Assembly (NCBI RefSeq): GCF_009184865.1
Contig: NZ_CP045096.1
Coordinates: forward strand, 1,364,001 to 1,428,000
Reading direction: 5' to 3'
DNA length: 64,000 nucleotides
From: Streptomyces phaeolivaceus
GTDB lineage: Bacteria > Actinomycetota > Actinomycetes > Streptomycetales > Streptomycetaceae
Below the pieces are notes generated by a model. The model searched no databases. It had not been told where the DNA came from and worked only from the letters and a program-made list of their open reading frames with translations. How positions within the stretch are numbered: position 1 is the stretch's first letter; every line of letters begins with the position of its first letter. Position numbers and translations under genes: made by a program. Positions 8,698 to 17,306 of the stretch are shown in pieces.

Positions 8698-9824
8698 GCG
8701 GCCACCACCGTCCGCGCCGTCAGCACATCGGCGTAGTGCCCGATGAGCTGATCGCCGACGGCCGCCCAGGTGCGCCCCTCGACCATGTCCCGTCCGGTGG
8801 CCCCGTACACGGCCCGGCGCGCCGGATCGGCGGCCAGGGACCGTACGGCGTCGCGTACGGCGTCCGCGTCGCGCGGCGGGACCAGGAGCCCCGTGCGCCC
8901 GTGGGCGACGAGGTCCAGCGGGCCTCCGGCGGCGGGCGCCACGACGGGAACCCCGCTGGCCATGGCCTCCTGCACGGTCTGGCAGAAGGTCTCGAAGGGG
9001 CCGGTGTGGGCGAAGACGTCGAAGGAGGCGAAGATCCGGGCGAGTTCGTCGCCGGTGCGGCGGCCGAGGAAGACGGCCCCGGGCAGGGCCTCGCGCAGAC
9101 CGGGCTCGCTGGGCCCGTCGCCCACGACGACGACCCGTACGCCGTCCAGGCCGCACGCGCCGGCCAGCAGTTCGATCTGTTTCTCGGGGGCGAGGCGGCC
9201 GACGTAGCCGACGATCACCTCGGCGTTCGGCGCCAGTGCGCGGCGCAGTGCCTCGTCGCGCAGTTCGGGGCGGAACCGGACGGTGTCGACGCCGCGCGGC
9301 CACAGGCTGACCCGGGGCACGCCGTGCGCCTCCAGGTCGCGCAGGGCCGCGCTGGACGGGGCGAGGGTGCGGTCGGCGGCGGCGTGCACGGAGCGGATGC
9401 GCCGCCAGGCCGCCGCCTCACCGGCGTGGACGTAGGTGCGGGCGTATCCGGCGAGGTCGGTCTGGTAGATGGCGACGGCGGGGACACCGAGGCGGGCGGC
9501 GGCGGCCATGCCGCGCACCCCGAGGACGAAGGGGCTGGCCAGGTGGACGATGTCGGCGCGGTGCTCGACGATCGCCGCGGCGACCCGGCGGCTGGGCAGG
9601 GCGACCCGGACCTGGGGATAGCCCGGGAGCGGAAGGGAGGGGACGCGGACGACGGGGCACGGCGCCTGGAGATCGGCTCCGGCTCCGGTTCCCTGGGCGG
9701 TGGCCGGGGCCACGACGAGCGGGGCGTGCCCCCGCGCGACGAGGTGGCGCGCGGTCTGCAGGGCGCAGTGGGCCACGCCGTTCACATCGGGGGGAAAGGA
9801 CTCGGTCACTATGACGACACGCAT
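8694..9824 (-). CDS. GT4 glycosyltransferase, MgtA/PimB-like (probable GDP-mannose-dependent mannosyltransferase)
   Basis: 376 residues. The start MRVVIVTESFPPDVNGVAHC and the block GPFETFCQTVQEAMASGVPV are characteristic of the actinobacterial GDP-mannose-dependent alpha-mannosyltransferases that build lipomannan-type glycolipids. Other GT-B landmarks are GVDTVRFRP and GYVGRLAPEKQIELL. No transmembrane segment, so it works at the cytoplasmic face of the membrane. First gene of the GT-GT-SGNH operon; the 139 bp upstream hold its promoter region. Mannose donor use is inferred from family resemblance. Confidence 0.9.
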   Translation of the reverse strand: MRVVIVTESFPPDVNGVAHCALQTARHLVARGHAPLVVAPATAQGTGAGADLQAPCPVVRVPSLPLPGYPQVRVALPSRRVAAAIVEHRADIVHLASPFVLGVRGMAAAARLGVPAVAIYQTDLAGYARTYVHAGEAAAWRRIRSVHAAADRTLAPSSAALRDLEAHGVPRVSLWPRGVDTVRFRPELRDEALRRALAPNAEVIVGYVGRLAPEKQIELLAGACGLDGVRVVVVGDGPSEPGLREALPGAVFLGRRTGDELARIFASFDVFAHTGPFETFCQTVQEAMASGVPVVAPAAGGPLDLVAHGRTGLLVPPRDADAVRDAVRSLAADPARRAVYGATGRDMVEGRTWAAVGDQLIGHYADVLTARTVVAA

Positions 9825-9963
9825 ACCCGTGTTGTCGTCGGGCTGGACGTGGCCGCGTCAACGTGGATCTTTCCGGTCGGGAAACGTCCCATGAGCGTTG
9901 CGCTGCACACATGTCCAGGTCAGACCACGTCCATGCCCTCCTGACTTCCGAGTCACCCGATGT

Positions 9964-11382
9964 TCACACTGCGGGCATGTCAGGACCGATTCGGCTGCGT
10001 ACGGCTGTCTGGACCTCGGCCTCCTCGGCCGGGTCGGCGGCCAGTCGGCGGAGTTGGTCGACCACGCGCGCGTCACCCGTCTCGGCGTGCCTCGCGGCGA
10101 TCTCGCGGGTGGTCTCCTCGCAGTCCCAGAGGCACTCGACGGCGAAGCCGGCCGGGAACGAGGGGTCGGTGGCGGCGAGCGCGCGGGCGGCCCGGCCACG
10201 GAGATGGGATGAGGCGGTCTCGCGGTAGATATGGCGCAGCACGGGTGCGGCGCAGACGATGCCGAGTCGGCCGGTGCCGTCGACGAGCGTCCACAGGGTC
10301 GGCGCGTCGGGCCCCTCGCCCCGTACGGCCTCGCGCAGCGCGCCCAGCACCAGATCGCTGTCCTTGGCGCCGCCGAGACAGGCGAGCATGCGTCCGGCGG
10401 CGGCGCCCAGCGGGTCGGGCCGGTGGACCCAGCCGCGGGCCCGGTCGACGGCGGCCATACTGCGCATCCGTTCGAAGGCGTCGACGGCGGCCTCCACGAC
10501 CATCGTCGTGCCGTCGGTCACGGCGCCCTCGATCAGTGCGAGGGCGTCGGGATCGTTGCCGTCGGCGAGGTAGCGCAGGGCGGTGCAGCGGGCTCCGTCG
10601 TCACCGGACCGGGCGGCGGCGAGGATCTCGGGCCGGTCCTCGGGTCCGGCGACGGCCGTGAGACACCGGGCGGCCGGCACATGGAGGACCGCCCCGCGTT
10701 CGATGCCCTGCTGGGCCCACTCGAACACGGCCTTGACGCTCCACCCCGGCCGGGGCCCGCTCGGTCGCATCTGCCGCTGCCAGCGGTCGAAGCAGCCGGT
10801 CTCCTGGGCGGCCCGCACGCGGGTGGCGACGGACTCGCGGGGATCGTCGGCCCACAGCCGCCAGGGCCGGGGCTCGAAGGCGTCGCGGACGGCGGCGGCC
10901 AGTTCGGCCTCGCCCTCCGGATCGGTGGTGAAACGGGCCAGCACGGGTTCGGCGAGGGCGCGCAGCCCTTCGTCGTCGTCCCTGAGGGCCAGTTCGTCCA
11001 GGGCCCAGGCCCAGCTGGTGCCCACGGCGGCGTAGGCGCGCAGCAGTTCGAGCGCGTCCCGCCTGCCGTAGGAGGCGAGGTGCCCGAGGACCGCGAGGGC
11101 GAGTCCGGTGCGTGACTCGCAGGTGTCGAGCACGTCCTCGGCGTCGAAGAGGTGCCGCTCGATCTCGTCGAGCTCGCCGCTCAGGTCGAGGTAGAGACGG
11201 GCGTAGTACAGGGAGCGGTTCTCCACCTGCCAGTCGTGGCGGGGGTCGCTCAGCACACAGTGGTTGAGCGCCGCGAGCGCCTCGGCCCGCGGGGCGGTGA
11301 GCGCGTGCAGGGTGCCGTCGCCGCGGCCCCGCTGCAGCAGGCCGAGCAGCGTACCGCTGGGCGCTATGACCGGTTCGAACAT
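9964..11382 (-). CDS. HEAT-repeat-like protein
   Basis: 472 residues, no signal peptide or membrane segment. The sequence is a succession of short amphipathic helix pairs (for example HLASYGRRDALELLRAYAAVG, ARCTALRYLADGNDPDALAL and HLRGRAARALAATDPSFPAGF), as in HEAT/PBS-lyase-like scaffold repeats. No catalytic motif is seen. The ATG at 11382 (MFEPVIAPSG) is preferred because GAGG lies 9 bp upstream; an in-frame GTG at 11397 has no such site. Function unknown, probably protein-protein binding in the cytosol. Monocistronic by spacing. Confidence 0.8.
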   Translation of the reverse strand: MFEPVIAPSGTLLGLLQRGRGDGTLHALTAPRAEALAALNHCVLSDPRHDWQVENRSLYYARLYLDLSGELDEIERHLFDAEDVLDTCESRTGLALAVLGHLASYGRRDALELLRAYAAVGTSWAWALDELALRDDDEGLRALAEPVLARFTTDPEGEAELAAAVRDAFEPRPWRLWADDPRESVATRVRAAQETGCFDRWQRQMRPSGPRPGWSVKAVFEWAQQGIERGAVLHVPAARCLTAVAGPEDRPEILAAARSGDDGARCTALRYLADGNDPDALALIEGAVTDGTTMVVEAAVDAFERMRSMAAVDRARGWVHRPDPLGAAAGRMLACLGGAKDSDLVLGALREAVRGEGPDAPTLWTLVDGTGRLGIVCAAPVLRHIYRETASSHLRGRAARALAATDPSFPAGFAVECLWDCEETTREIAARHAETGDARVVDQLRRLAADPAEEAEVQTAVRSRIGPDMPAV

Positions 11383-11684
11383 GGGAAACAGCCTCACATC
11401 AAGCGTCGACGCAACCGGGGATCTTGCTTCACCAGGCCGCGTGACAACACGTCGGGGCGCCCGCCGTCTCTTGCTTGCTGTAGACCATCTTCCTCTGCCT
11501 CTCGTCGGTGGCCCATGCGGACCGCGTCACGGCCCACGCGGTGCGGCAACACCTGCCCAGCCATCATGTCCGTGAATCACGACGTCATGATGACCCGGCG
11601 GTTCTTCCTGCCGCGACCGAAATATCCGGCGGCCCCGTACCGCCTCCCCCGTCTTTCGTGTTTTACCTGGTCAGAACATATGGA
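11383..11684. other. Intergenic region without a recognised gene
   Basis: About 300 bp between the HEAT-like gene, which is transcribed leftwards from 11382, and the end of the ankyrin gene at 11685. It must contain the promoter of the HEAT-like gene, but I see no clear -35/-10 pair, hairpin or repeat. Confidence 0.6.
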
Positions 11685-12077
11685 TCAGTGTGCTGCGAAC
11701 AGTTCGAGCAGTTCTGTCTTACCGAACATCCGTGCGGTGTCGACCGCGTTCGGAGTGCCCGCGACCGGGTCGGCCCCACCTTCCAGCAGGACCCGGATCA
11801 CGCTCTCCTCGCCCTTGAAAACCGCTCCGGCGAGGGGAGTCTGGCCTCGGTCGTTGACGCGGTCCGCCTCCCCGCCACGGGCCAGGAGCGCCCGTACCGC
11901 TTCGGCGTGGCCGTGGTACGCGGCGAGCATTACGAGCGAGTCGCCGCGGTCATTGGTGAGGTTGGCCGGAACCCCCGCGTCCACGTACGCCACGAGCGCC
12001 TCGGTCTCGCCCCTGCGGGCCAGATCGAAGATCTTGGTCGCCAGCTCCACGACCTCGGGGTCGGGGGCTTCGCTCAT
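11685..12077 (-). CDS. Ankyrin-repeat protein
   Basis: 130 residues with about three ankyrin repeats: DRGDSLVMLAAYHGHAEAVR, DRGQTPLAGAVFKGEESVIR and a final NAVDTARMFGKTELLELF. The conserved TPL and GH turn positions are visible. Start at 12077 (MSEAPDPE) chosen because AGAGG lies 11 bp upstream; a GTG at 12089 has no room for a ribosome binding site. A small cytosolic binding protein of unknown partner, transcribed divergently from smeA. Such short ankyrin proteins are common in Streptomyces. Confidence 0.85.
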   Translation of the reverse strand: MSEAPDPEVVELATKIFDLARRGETEALVAYVDAGVPANLTNDRGDSLVMLAAYHGHAEAVRALLARGGEADRVNDRGQTPLAGAVFKGEESVIRVLLEGGADPVAGTPNAVDTARMFGKTELLELFAAH

Positions 12078-12350
12078 CGCCGGGACCACCTCTCACAGAA
12101 CGCACTTCGAGCCGAACGGGTGAATCGCCAGACTACTGGCTCGACGCGCACATCAGCGGACAGAGCCGAGGCAAAGATCACACCGAGTCCCGTCACACGC
12201 AACAGCCCAGCCCGGACGGACCAGCGCCGATTCGGCCGCTCGGGCGAAATCCTCGGAATTTCACCCATTCGCACCTTTTATCGTATGGATACATGCTGTG
12301 ACCCTGGAAGAACTCATGGTGACTGTCCCCCATCAACCAGGAGATCCCCC

Positions 12351-12545
12351 ATGTTCCTGAACATCTCGTGCGTCGTCGTGCTCGCCATCATCGTCTTCCT
12401 GTTCTTCCGCAAGGACGGCCTGAAGGCCTCGCACTGCATCGTGGTCACGCTCTTCGGCTTCTACCTCGCCAACACGGGCATCGCCCCGAGCATCACAGCG
12501 GGCGGCGAGAGCCTCGCGAGCCTCCTCGGTGGGATCAAGTTCTGA
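12351..12545 (+). CDS. smeA: SmeA, small sporulation membrane protein
   Basis: 64 residues with two hydrophobic stretches (ISCVVVLAIIVFLFF and IVVTLFGFYLA) joined by a short RKDGLKASH loop. This size, the topology and its place directly before an FtsK/SpoIIIE-like gene match SmeA of S. coelicolor, which localises to sporulation septa and recruits SffA. AGGAG at 12340-12344 supports the ATG at 12351. The 270 bp upstream carry the presumably development-dependent promoter; I could not assign a sigma factor. It is cotranscribed with sffA (38-bp gap). Confidence 0.85.
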   Translation: MFLNISCVVVLAIIVFLFFRKDGLKASHCIVVTLFGFYLANTGIAPSITAGGESLASLLGGIKF

Positions 12546-12583
12546 CCCCGTCCCCATCCGTACGCACCCCCCAGGAGAGAGCT

Positions 12584-14134
12584 GTGGCCCGGGTCCCCCT
12601 CCCCCGCATTCTGAGCACCGGTGGCGCGCACCTCGCCAGGTGCCGGGAGCTGGCCCGAACGGCGGCCGACGGCGCCACCGACGTCCTCCACCCGTTGATC
12701 ACGATCACGCGTGGACTGCGTCGGCTGGTCGCCGCCGGCCGCCGCAGATGGGCCGAGACCCCGAAGGACCGCCGCGGGTCACTGCTCTTCCTGGCGGCCT
12801 CGGTCGTCCTGGTCGTGGCGCTGGTGCCGTACGGCCCGCTGCTCGCCGTCATCGCCCTGATGGCGGCGGCGGCCTGGGCGGGCCGGGCCGGGGCCGTCCC
12901 GGAGCCCACCGGCCCCGACGAGTCCCAGACCCAGCGCCTGCGATCCCTCTACGAGGCCCTGGTCCCCTACTTCTCGGCCGCCGAGGACCCCGAGCCCCTG
13001 TACGCGCACGGCGGCGCCTGGGACAAGGCCTTCCCCACCTACGCGTTCGACTCCACCGGCCGCGTCTGCCATCTGCTGATCCGCTACCCCGCGTACTTCA
13101 CCGACGGCGAGGCGGAGGCCCGCGCCCGTATCGAGCAGCTGCTGCACACCAAGGCGGGCCGCGGCCGTGAGTACCGCTTCACCTGGGACGAGGAGGGCAA
13201 CGAACTCACCGTCGCCGTCCTCTCCCCGCTCGCCACCGACATCGCCGCACAGCGCTTCGTGACGGCACCGGGCGAGACGGTCCTCGGCTTCACCGACGCG
13301 ACCGACGTCCAGCGCACCCTTCCCGTCTCCTTCGGGGAGGAGCAGCGCGATGTGCCGCCGGTCGTCTGGCGCACCGGCGACCGCTCCACCGAACCGCACC
13401 TGCTGGCCGTGGGCGAACCCGGCAGCGGTACGACGACGCTGCTCCGCTCGATCGCCCTCCAGGCCCTCCAGCACGGCGATGTGGTCGTCGTCGAGGGCGG
13501 CGGCAGCGGTGAGCACGCGTGTCTGACCGGCCGCGACGGCGTCCTCGCCGTGGAGAGCGGCCTCTCCGGGGCCCTGGCGAGCCTGGAGTGGGCGTCCCAG
13601 GAGACCGAGCGCCGGCTGATCGCCACGAACCTCGCCCGCCAGGCGGGCCGGCCCGCGCCGGACGACATCCGCCGTCCCCTCTGGCTCCTCCTCGACCGCC
13701 CGACCGCGCTGACCCACCTCGCCGCGGCCGACGGCCGGCGCGACCCGCAGTCCCTCCTCCAGGTCCCCCTGCGGCACGGCCGCGCGGTCAACGTCACGGT
13801 CGTGGTCACGGAACAGTTCGACCACCTGGACACCCTCACGGACGCGGTACGGCAGCACACCCGCGCGCGCGTGGTGCTGGGCCCCGTCTCCCCCGCTCAG
13901 GCGGAAGCGGTCCTGGGCGCCGCGCCACCCACCACCCCCACCCCGGACGTCCCCCCGGGCCGCGGCTACGCCCGCCTGGGCCCCGCCCCCACCCTCCGTC
14001 TCCAGGTCCCCACCACCCCGGACCCCTACGACGAGTCCACCCCCGAACCCCACCGCCAGGCGGTCCTCGACCTCCTCCCGCCCCACACGACCCCACCGGA
14101 CGCCCTCACGAAGACGGCGGTGGCGGAAACCTGA
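12584..14134 (+). CDS. sffA: SffA, SpoIIIE/FtsK-like protein of sporulation septa
   Basis: 516 residues. The N-terminal ~70 residues are basic and helical. A pair of membrane segments (LLFLAASVVLVVALVPYG and LLAVIALMAAAAWAG) follows, then a small domain and a C-terminal P-loop domain from about residue 265. The P-loop reads GEPGSGTTT, so the Walker A lysine is replaced by threonine; the Walker B-like strand is LWLLLD. The C-terminal 60 residues are proline/threonine-rich. The GTG start has AGGAG 6 bp upstream. In S. coelicolor SffA is a septal DNA-translocase-like protein that helps chromosome segregation during sporulation. Without the lysine, normal ATP hydrolysis is doubtful. Confidence 0.85.
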   Translation: MARVPLPRILSTGGAHLARCRELARTAADGATDVLHPLITITRGLRRLVAAGRRRWAETPKDRRGSLLFLAASVVLVVALVPYGPLLAVIALMAAAAWAGRAGAVPEPTGPDESQTQRLRSLYEALVPYFSAAEDPEPLYAHGGAWDKAFPTYAFDSTGRVCHLLIRYPAYFTDGEAEARARIEQLLHTKAGRGREYRFTWDEEGNELTVAVLSPLATDIAAQRFVTAPGETVLGFTDATDVQRTLPVSFGEEQRDVPPVVWRTGDRSTEPHLLAVGEPGSGTTTLLRSIALQALQHGDVVVVEGGGSGEHACLTGRDGVLAVESGLSGALASLEWASQETERRLIATNLARQAGRPAPDDIRRPLWLLLDRPTALTHLAAADGRRDPQSLLQVPLRHGRAVNVTVVVTEQFDHLDTLTDAVRQHTRARVVLGPVSPAQAEAVLGAAPPTTPTPDVPPGRGYARLGPAPTLRLQVPTTPDPYDESTPEPHRQAVLDLLPPHTTPPDALTKTAVAET

Positions 14135-14141
14135 GAACACG

Positions 14142-14220
14142 GCCGGTTGGTACACAACCGGCGGGCAGTCGTGCCGCTGGGGCGGCACGGGTGGTGCGCG
14201 GCACCCGTCGCGCACCACCC
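14142..14220. terminator. Cluster of three hairpins between convergent genes
   Basis: Three perfect inverted repeats follow one another: 14142-14149/14155-14162 (8 bp, GCCGGTTG), 14171-14177/14182-14188 (7 bp, GTGCCGC) and 14189-14200/14209-14220 (12 bp, GGGTGGTGCGCG). They lie between the stops of sffA and the MocR gene and can terminate transcription from both sides. There is no U-tract, as is usual in Streptomyces. Confidence 0.75.
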
Positions 14221-14227
14221 ACCCCCC

Positions 14228-15727
14228 TCACGCCACGAAGGTCCGCGGCCCCTCGCTCCCACCGGACGCCCCGTCCCGCACCAACCGGGCCGCCGCGGCC
14301 AACCGCACCGCCGCCTCCTCGGCGACCGCACCCCCCACGGTGAACGGCAGCCGCACATACCCCTCGAACGCCCCGTCCACTCCGAACCGGGGCCCGGACG
14401 GCACCCGCACCCCCACCCGCTCCCCCACCTCCGCGAGCCGAGACCCCGACAGCCCCCCGGTACGGACCCACAGCGTCAACCCGCCCCGAGGCTCCGCGAA
14501 CTCCCAGTCCGGCAGCTCCCGCCGCAGCGCCCCCACCAGCGCGTCCCGGTTCCCCCGTGCCTGCTCCCGCCGTATCCCCACGGCCTGCGCCCAACCCCCC
14601 GTACTCATCAGCCAGTTCACGGCGAGCTGCTCCAGCACGGGCGTCCCCAGATCCGCGTACGCCCGCGCCGCGACGAGACTGCGGATCACGTCCGGCGCCG
14701 CCCGCACCCACCCGATCCGCATGCCGGCCCAGAACGCCTTGCTGGCCGACCCGACCGTGATCACCGTGGACCCCGCCGGGTCGAACGCGCATACGGGTCG
14801 TGGCATCTCCACGTCGTCGTCGAGCCACAGCTCAGTCATCGTCTCGTCGGCGACGAGTACCGTTCCCGCACTCCGCGCGGCGTCGACGAGCCCCCGCCGC
14901 CGGTCCTCGTCGGCGAGCGCACCGGTCGGGTTGTGGAAGTCCGCGACGACGTAGGCGAGCCGGGGCGCCGCGTCCCGCAGCACCTGACGCCACCGGTCCA
15001 TGTCCCACCCGGCGAGCCCGTCGGCCATGGCGACCGGCACCAGCCGCGCCCCCGCCTCCCGCATCAGCTGCAGGATGTTGGCGTACGACGGCGACTCCAC
15101 CGCGATCCGCTCACCGCGCCCGGCGAAGAGGTGGCAGATGGCGTCCATGGCGCCCATGGCCCCCGTCGTCACCATGATCTGCTCGGACATGGTGGGGATG
15201 CCCCGCGCGGTGTAGCGGTCGGCGAGCATGGAGCGCAGCGCGGGCAGCCCGGCGGGATAGTCGCCGTGGGTGTGGGCGTAGGGCGGCAGTTCCTCCAGCG
15301 CGCCCTGCACGGCCCGGGTGAGCCAGGGCTCGGGGGCGGGCAGGGCCGCGCAGCCCAGGTCGATCATCGAGCCGAGCGCCTCGGGCGGCAGCGGCTCCAG
15401 TCCGCGCGCGGGCAACGGCTTCCCGGCCGGTACGGCGGTCCAGCTGCCCGCTCCCCGCCGGGACTCCAGGAACCCTTCCGCGCGCAGCGCCTCGTAGGCC
15501 GCGGCGACGGTCGTACGGCTCACGGAGAGGGACAGCGCCAGTTCGCGCTCGGCGGGCAGCCGGGCGGCCACCGGTACGCGGCCCTCCAGCACCAGCAGCC
15601 GGATGCCGTCGGCGAGCGCACGGTAGGCGGGCGGGCGGCGGGTGCCGGGGCCGGCGGGGCGCTCCTGCTGCGAGGTGAGCAGCCGCGCGAGCTGAGCCGC
15701 GCCGACCGCCGAAGTCCACTGGGTCAT
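14228..15727 (-). CDS. MocR-family regulator (GntR winged helix + aminotransferase-like domain), YczR-type
   Basis: 499 residues. Residues about 30-100 are a GntR DNA-binding domain (RLPAERELALSLSVSRTTVAAAY). Residues about 125-490 are a fold-type I aminotransferase domain with the PLP lysine in SASKAFWAGMRIGW and the phosphate/ring contacts TTGAMGAMDA and DFHNPTG. MocR proteins use PLP-linked ligands to control adjacent genes. The divergent neighbour encodes a YczE-like membrane protein, which is the classic YczR/YczE pair, so it most likely regulates that gene and itself. Confidence 0.93.
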   Translation of the reverse strand: MTQWTSAVGAAQLARLLTSQQERPAGPGTRRPPAYRALADGIRLLVLEGRVPVAARLPAERELALSLSVSRTTVAAAYEALRAEGFLESRRGAGSWTAVPAGKPLPARGLEPLPPEALGSMIDLGCAALPAPEPWLTRAVQGALEELPPYAHTHGDYPAGLPALRSMLADRYTARGIPTMSEQIMVTTGAMGAMDAICHLFAGRGERIAVESPSYANILQLMREAGARLVPVAMADGLAGWDMDRWRQVLRDAAPRLAYVVADFHNPTGALADEDRRRGLVDAARSAGTVLVADETMTELWLDDDVEMPRPVCAFDPAGSTVITVGSASKAFWAGMRIGWVRAAPDVIRSLVAARAYADLGTPVLEQLAVNWLMSTGGWAQAVGIRREQARGNRDALVGALRRELPDWEFAEPRGGLTLWVRTGGLSGSRLAEVGERVGVRVPSGPRFGVDGAFEGYVRLPFTVGGAVAEEAAVRLAAAARLVRDGASGGSEGPRTFVA

Positions 15728-15750
15728 GATTTCAGTCCACCTTCCCCGGA

Positions 15751-15782
15751 TTGGCCATGGATGGCTTCACTTTCCAAGCCAC
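15751..15782. promoter_or_regulatory. Candidate operator of the MocR/YczR-type regulator
   Basis: In the 98-bp divergent spacer there is an inverted repeat TGGCTT-N8-AAGCCA (15762-15767/15776-15781), preceded by a further related half site TTGGCC at 15751-15756. MocR regulators usually bind several half sites between their gene and the divergent target. The assignment is from position and symmetry only. Confidence 0.45.
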
Positions 15783-15825
15783 AGAGTGTCATGGGACAGG
15801 CCACCGATACCACCAGGGGGACATC

Positions 15826-16500
15826 TTGACCACACAGGACATACCGCAGGTAGTGCCGCCGCGTCGCCTCGGCCGACGGCTGACCCAGCTCTACACCGGG
15901 CTCGCGCTGTACGGCGCCAGCTCCGCTCTCCTCGTGCGGGCGGGCCTCGGCCTGGAGCCGTGGAACGTGCTGCACCAGGGCCTGGCGGAGCTGACCGGTC
16001 TGACGATCGGTGTGGTGTCGATCGTCGTGGGCGCGATGGTGCTGCTCCTGTGGATCCCGCTGCGCCAGCGCCCCGGCCTCGGCACGGTCTCCAACGTGTT
16101 CGTGGTCGGCATCGCGATGGACGCCACCCTGGCCCTGGTGCCCGAGGCGCACACCATGGCCGTGCGGATCCCCCTGCTCGTCGCCGGGATCGTGCTCAAC
16201 GGTGTGGCGACCGGCCTCTACATCGCGGCCCGGTTCGGGCCGGGCCCGCGCGACGGCCTGATGACGGGGCTGCACCGCCGTACCGGACGCTCGGTCCGGC
16301 TGATGCGGACGGTGGTCGAGGTGGCGGTGCTGGCGACCGGCTTCGCCCTCGGCGGCACGGTGGGCGTGGGCACTCTCCTGTACGCGCTCTCCATCGGCCC
16401 GCTGGCCCAGTTCTTCCTGCGCCTGTTCGCCGTCCCCTCGGAATCCGGCAGCACGGTCGTTGCCACCGGTCCATCGAAGCGGGCCATACTGCCCGGGTGA
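15826..16500 (+). CDS. YczE-family integral membrane protein
   Basis: 224 residues with five or six hydrophobic segments. The typical start of the family, RRLTQLYTGLALYGASSALLVRAGLGLEPWNVLHQG, and the loop GPGPRDGLM are present. A TTG start at 15826 is chosen: AGGGGGA lies about 5 bp upstream, and a longer frame would reach into the operator region. Function unknown; YczE proteins are controlled by the adjacent MocR-type YczR and may be transporters. The stop overlaps the GDPD gene by 4 bp. Confidence 0.85.
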   Translation: MTTQDIPQVVPPRRLGRRLTQLYTGLALYGASSALLVRAGLGLEPWNVLHQGLAELTGLTIGVVSIVVGAMVLLLWIPLRQRPGLGTVSNVFVVGIAMDATLALVPEAHTMAVRIPLLVAGIVLNGVATGLYIAARFGPGPRDGLMTGLHRRTGRSVRLMRTVVEVAVLATGFALGGTVGVGTLLYALSIGPLAQFFLRLFAVPSESGSTVVATGPSKRAILPG

Positions 16501-17264
16501 CCGCCCCCATACGCCACCCCTACCTCGACCATCCGGGCCCGATCGCCTTCGCCCACCGGGGCGGGGCGGCGGACGGCCCGGAGAACACCATGGCCCAGTT
16601 CCGGCGGGCGGTGGAGTCGGGCTACCGCTACATCGAGACCGATGTGCACGCCACGCTCGACGGCAAGCTCGTCGCCTTCCACGACTCGACGCTGGACCGG
16701 ATGACCGACGGGGCGGGTCGGATAGCCGACCTGCCGTGGAAGGACATCCGCCACGCGCGCGTGGCGGGCGTCGAACCGGTCCCTCTCTTCGAGGAACTCC
16801 TCGAAGCCTTCCCCGACGTCCGCTGGAACGTCGACATCAAGGCGGAGCCCGCGCTCCACCCCCTCCTCAACCTCGTCGCCCGCACCGAGTCCTGGGACCG
16901 GGTCTGCGTCGGCTCCTTCTCCGAGTCCCGGGTCGCCCGCGCCCAGCGCCTCGCCGGCCCGCGTCTGGCCACCTCGTACGGCACGAGCGGCATCCTGGGG
17001 CTGCGGCTGCGCTCCTGGGGCATCCCCGCGTCGGTGCGCCGCTCGGCGGTCGCGGCGCAGGTGCCGGAGTCCCGGTCGGGGGTCCCCGTGGTGGACCACC
17101 GGTTCGTGCGCGCCGCCCACGCGCGCGGGCTGCAGGTCCACGTCTGGACCGTGAACGAACCGCAACGTATGCACCGGCTCCTGGACCTGGGCGTCGATGG
17201 CATCATGACCGATCACATCGACACGCTGCGCAAGGTGCTTGAGGACCGGGGGACCTGGGTCTGA
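16497..17264 (+). CDS. Glycerophosphodiester phosphodiesterase (GDPD)
   Basis: 255 residues, full GDPD TIM barrel. Catalytic features are visible: AHRGGAADGPENT (His, Arg, Glu), IETDVHATLDGKLVAFHD (Glu, Asp and the second catalytic His) and NVDIKAEP. No signal peptide, so it is cytosolic. It hydrolyses glycerophosphodiesters to glycerol-3-phosphate and an alcohol. GTG start overlapping the yczE-like stop (GTGA), hence coupled translation. The C-terminus VWTVNEPQRMHRLLDLGVDG is typical. Confidence 0.93.
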   Translation: MTAPIRHPYLDHPGPIAFAHRGGAADGPENTMAQFRRAVESGYRYIETDVHATLDGKLVAFHDSTLDRMTDGAGRIADLPWKDIRHARVAGVEPVPLFEELLEAFPDVRWNVDIKAEPALHPLLNLVARTESWDRVCVGSFSESRVARAQRLAGPRLATSYGTSGILGLRLRSWGIPASVRRSAVAAQVPESRSGVPVVDHRFVRAAHARGLQVHVWTVNEPQRMHRLLDLGVDGIMTDHIDTLRKVLEDRGTWV

Positions 17265-17306
17265 CGCGCTCGCGCGGCCCGTTTCACGGGGAAGCGAGGG
17301 GCACGG

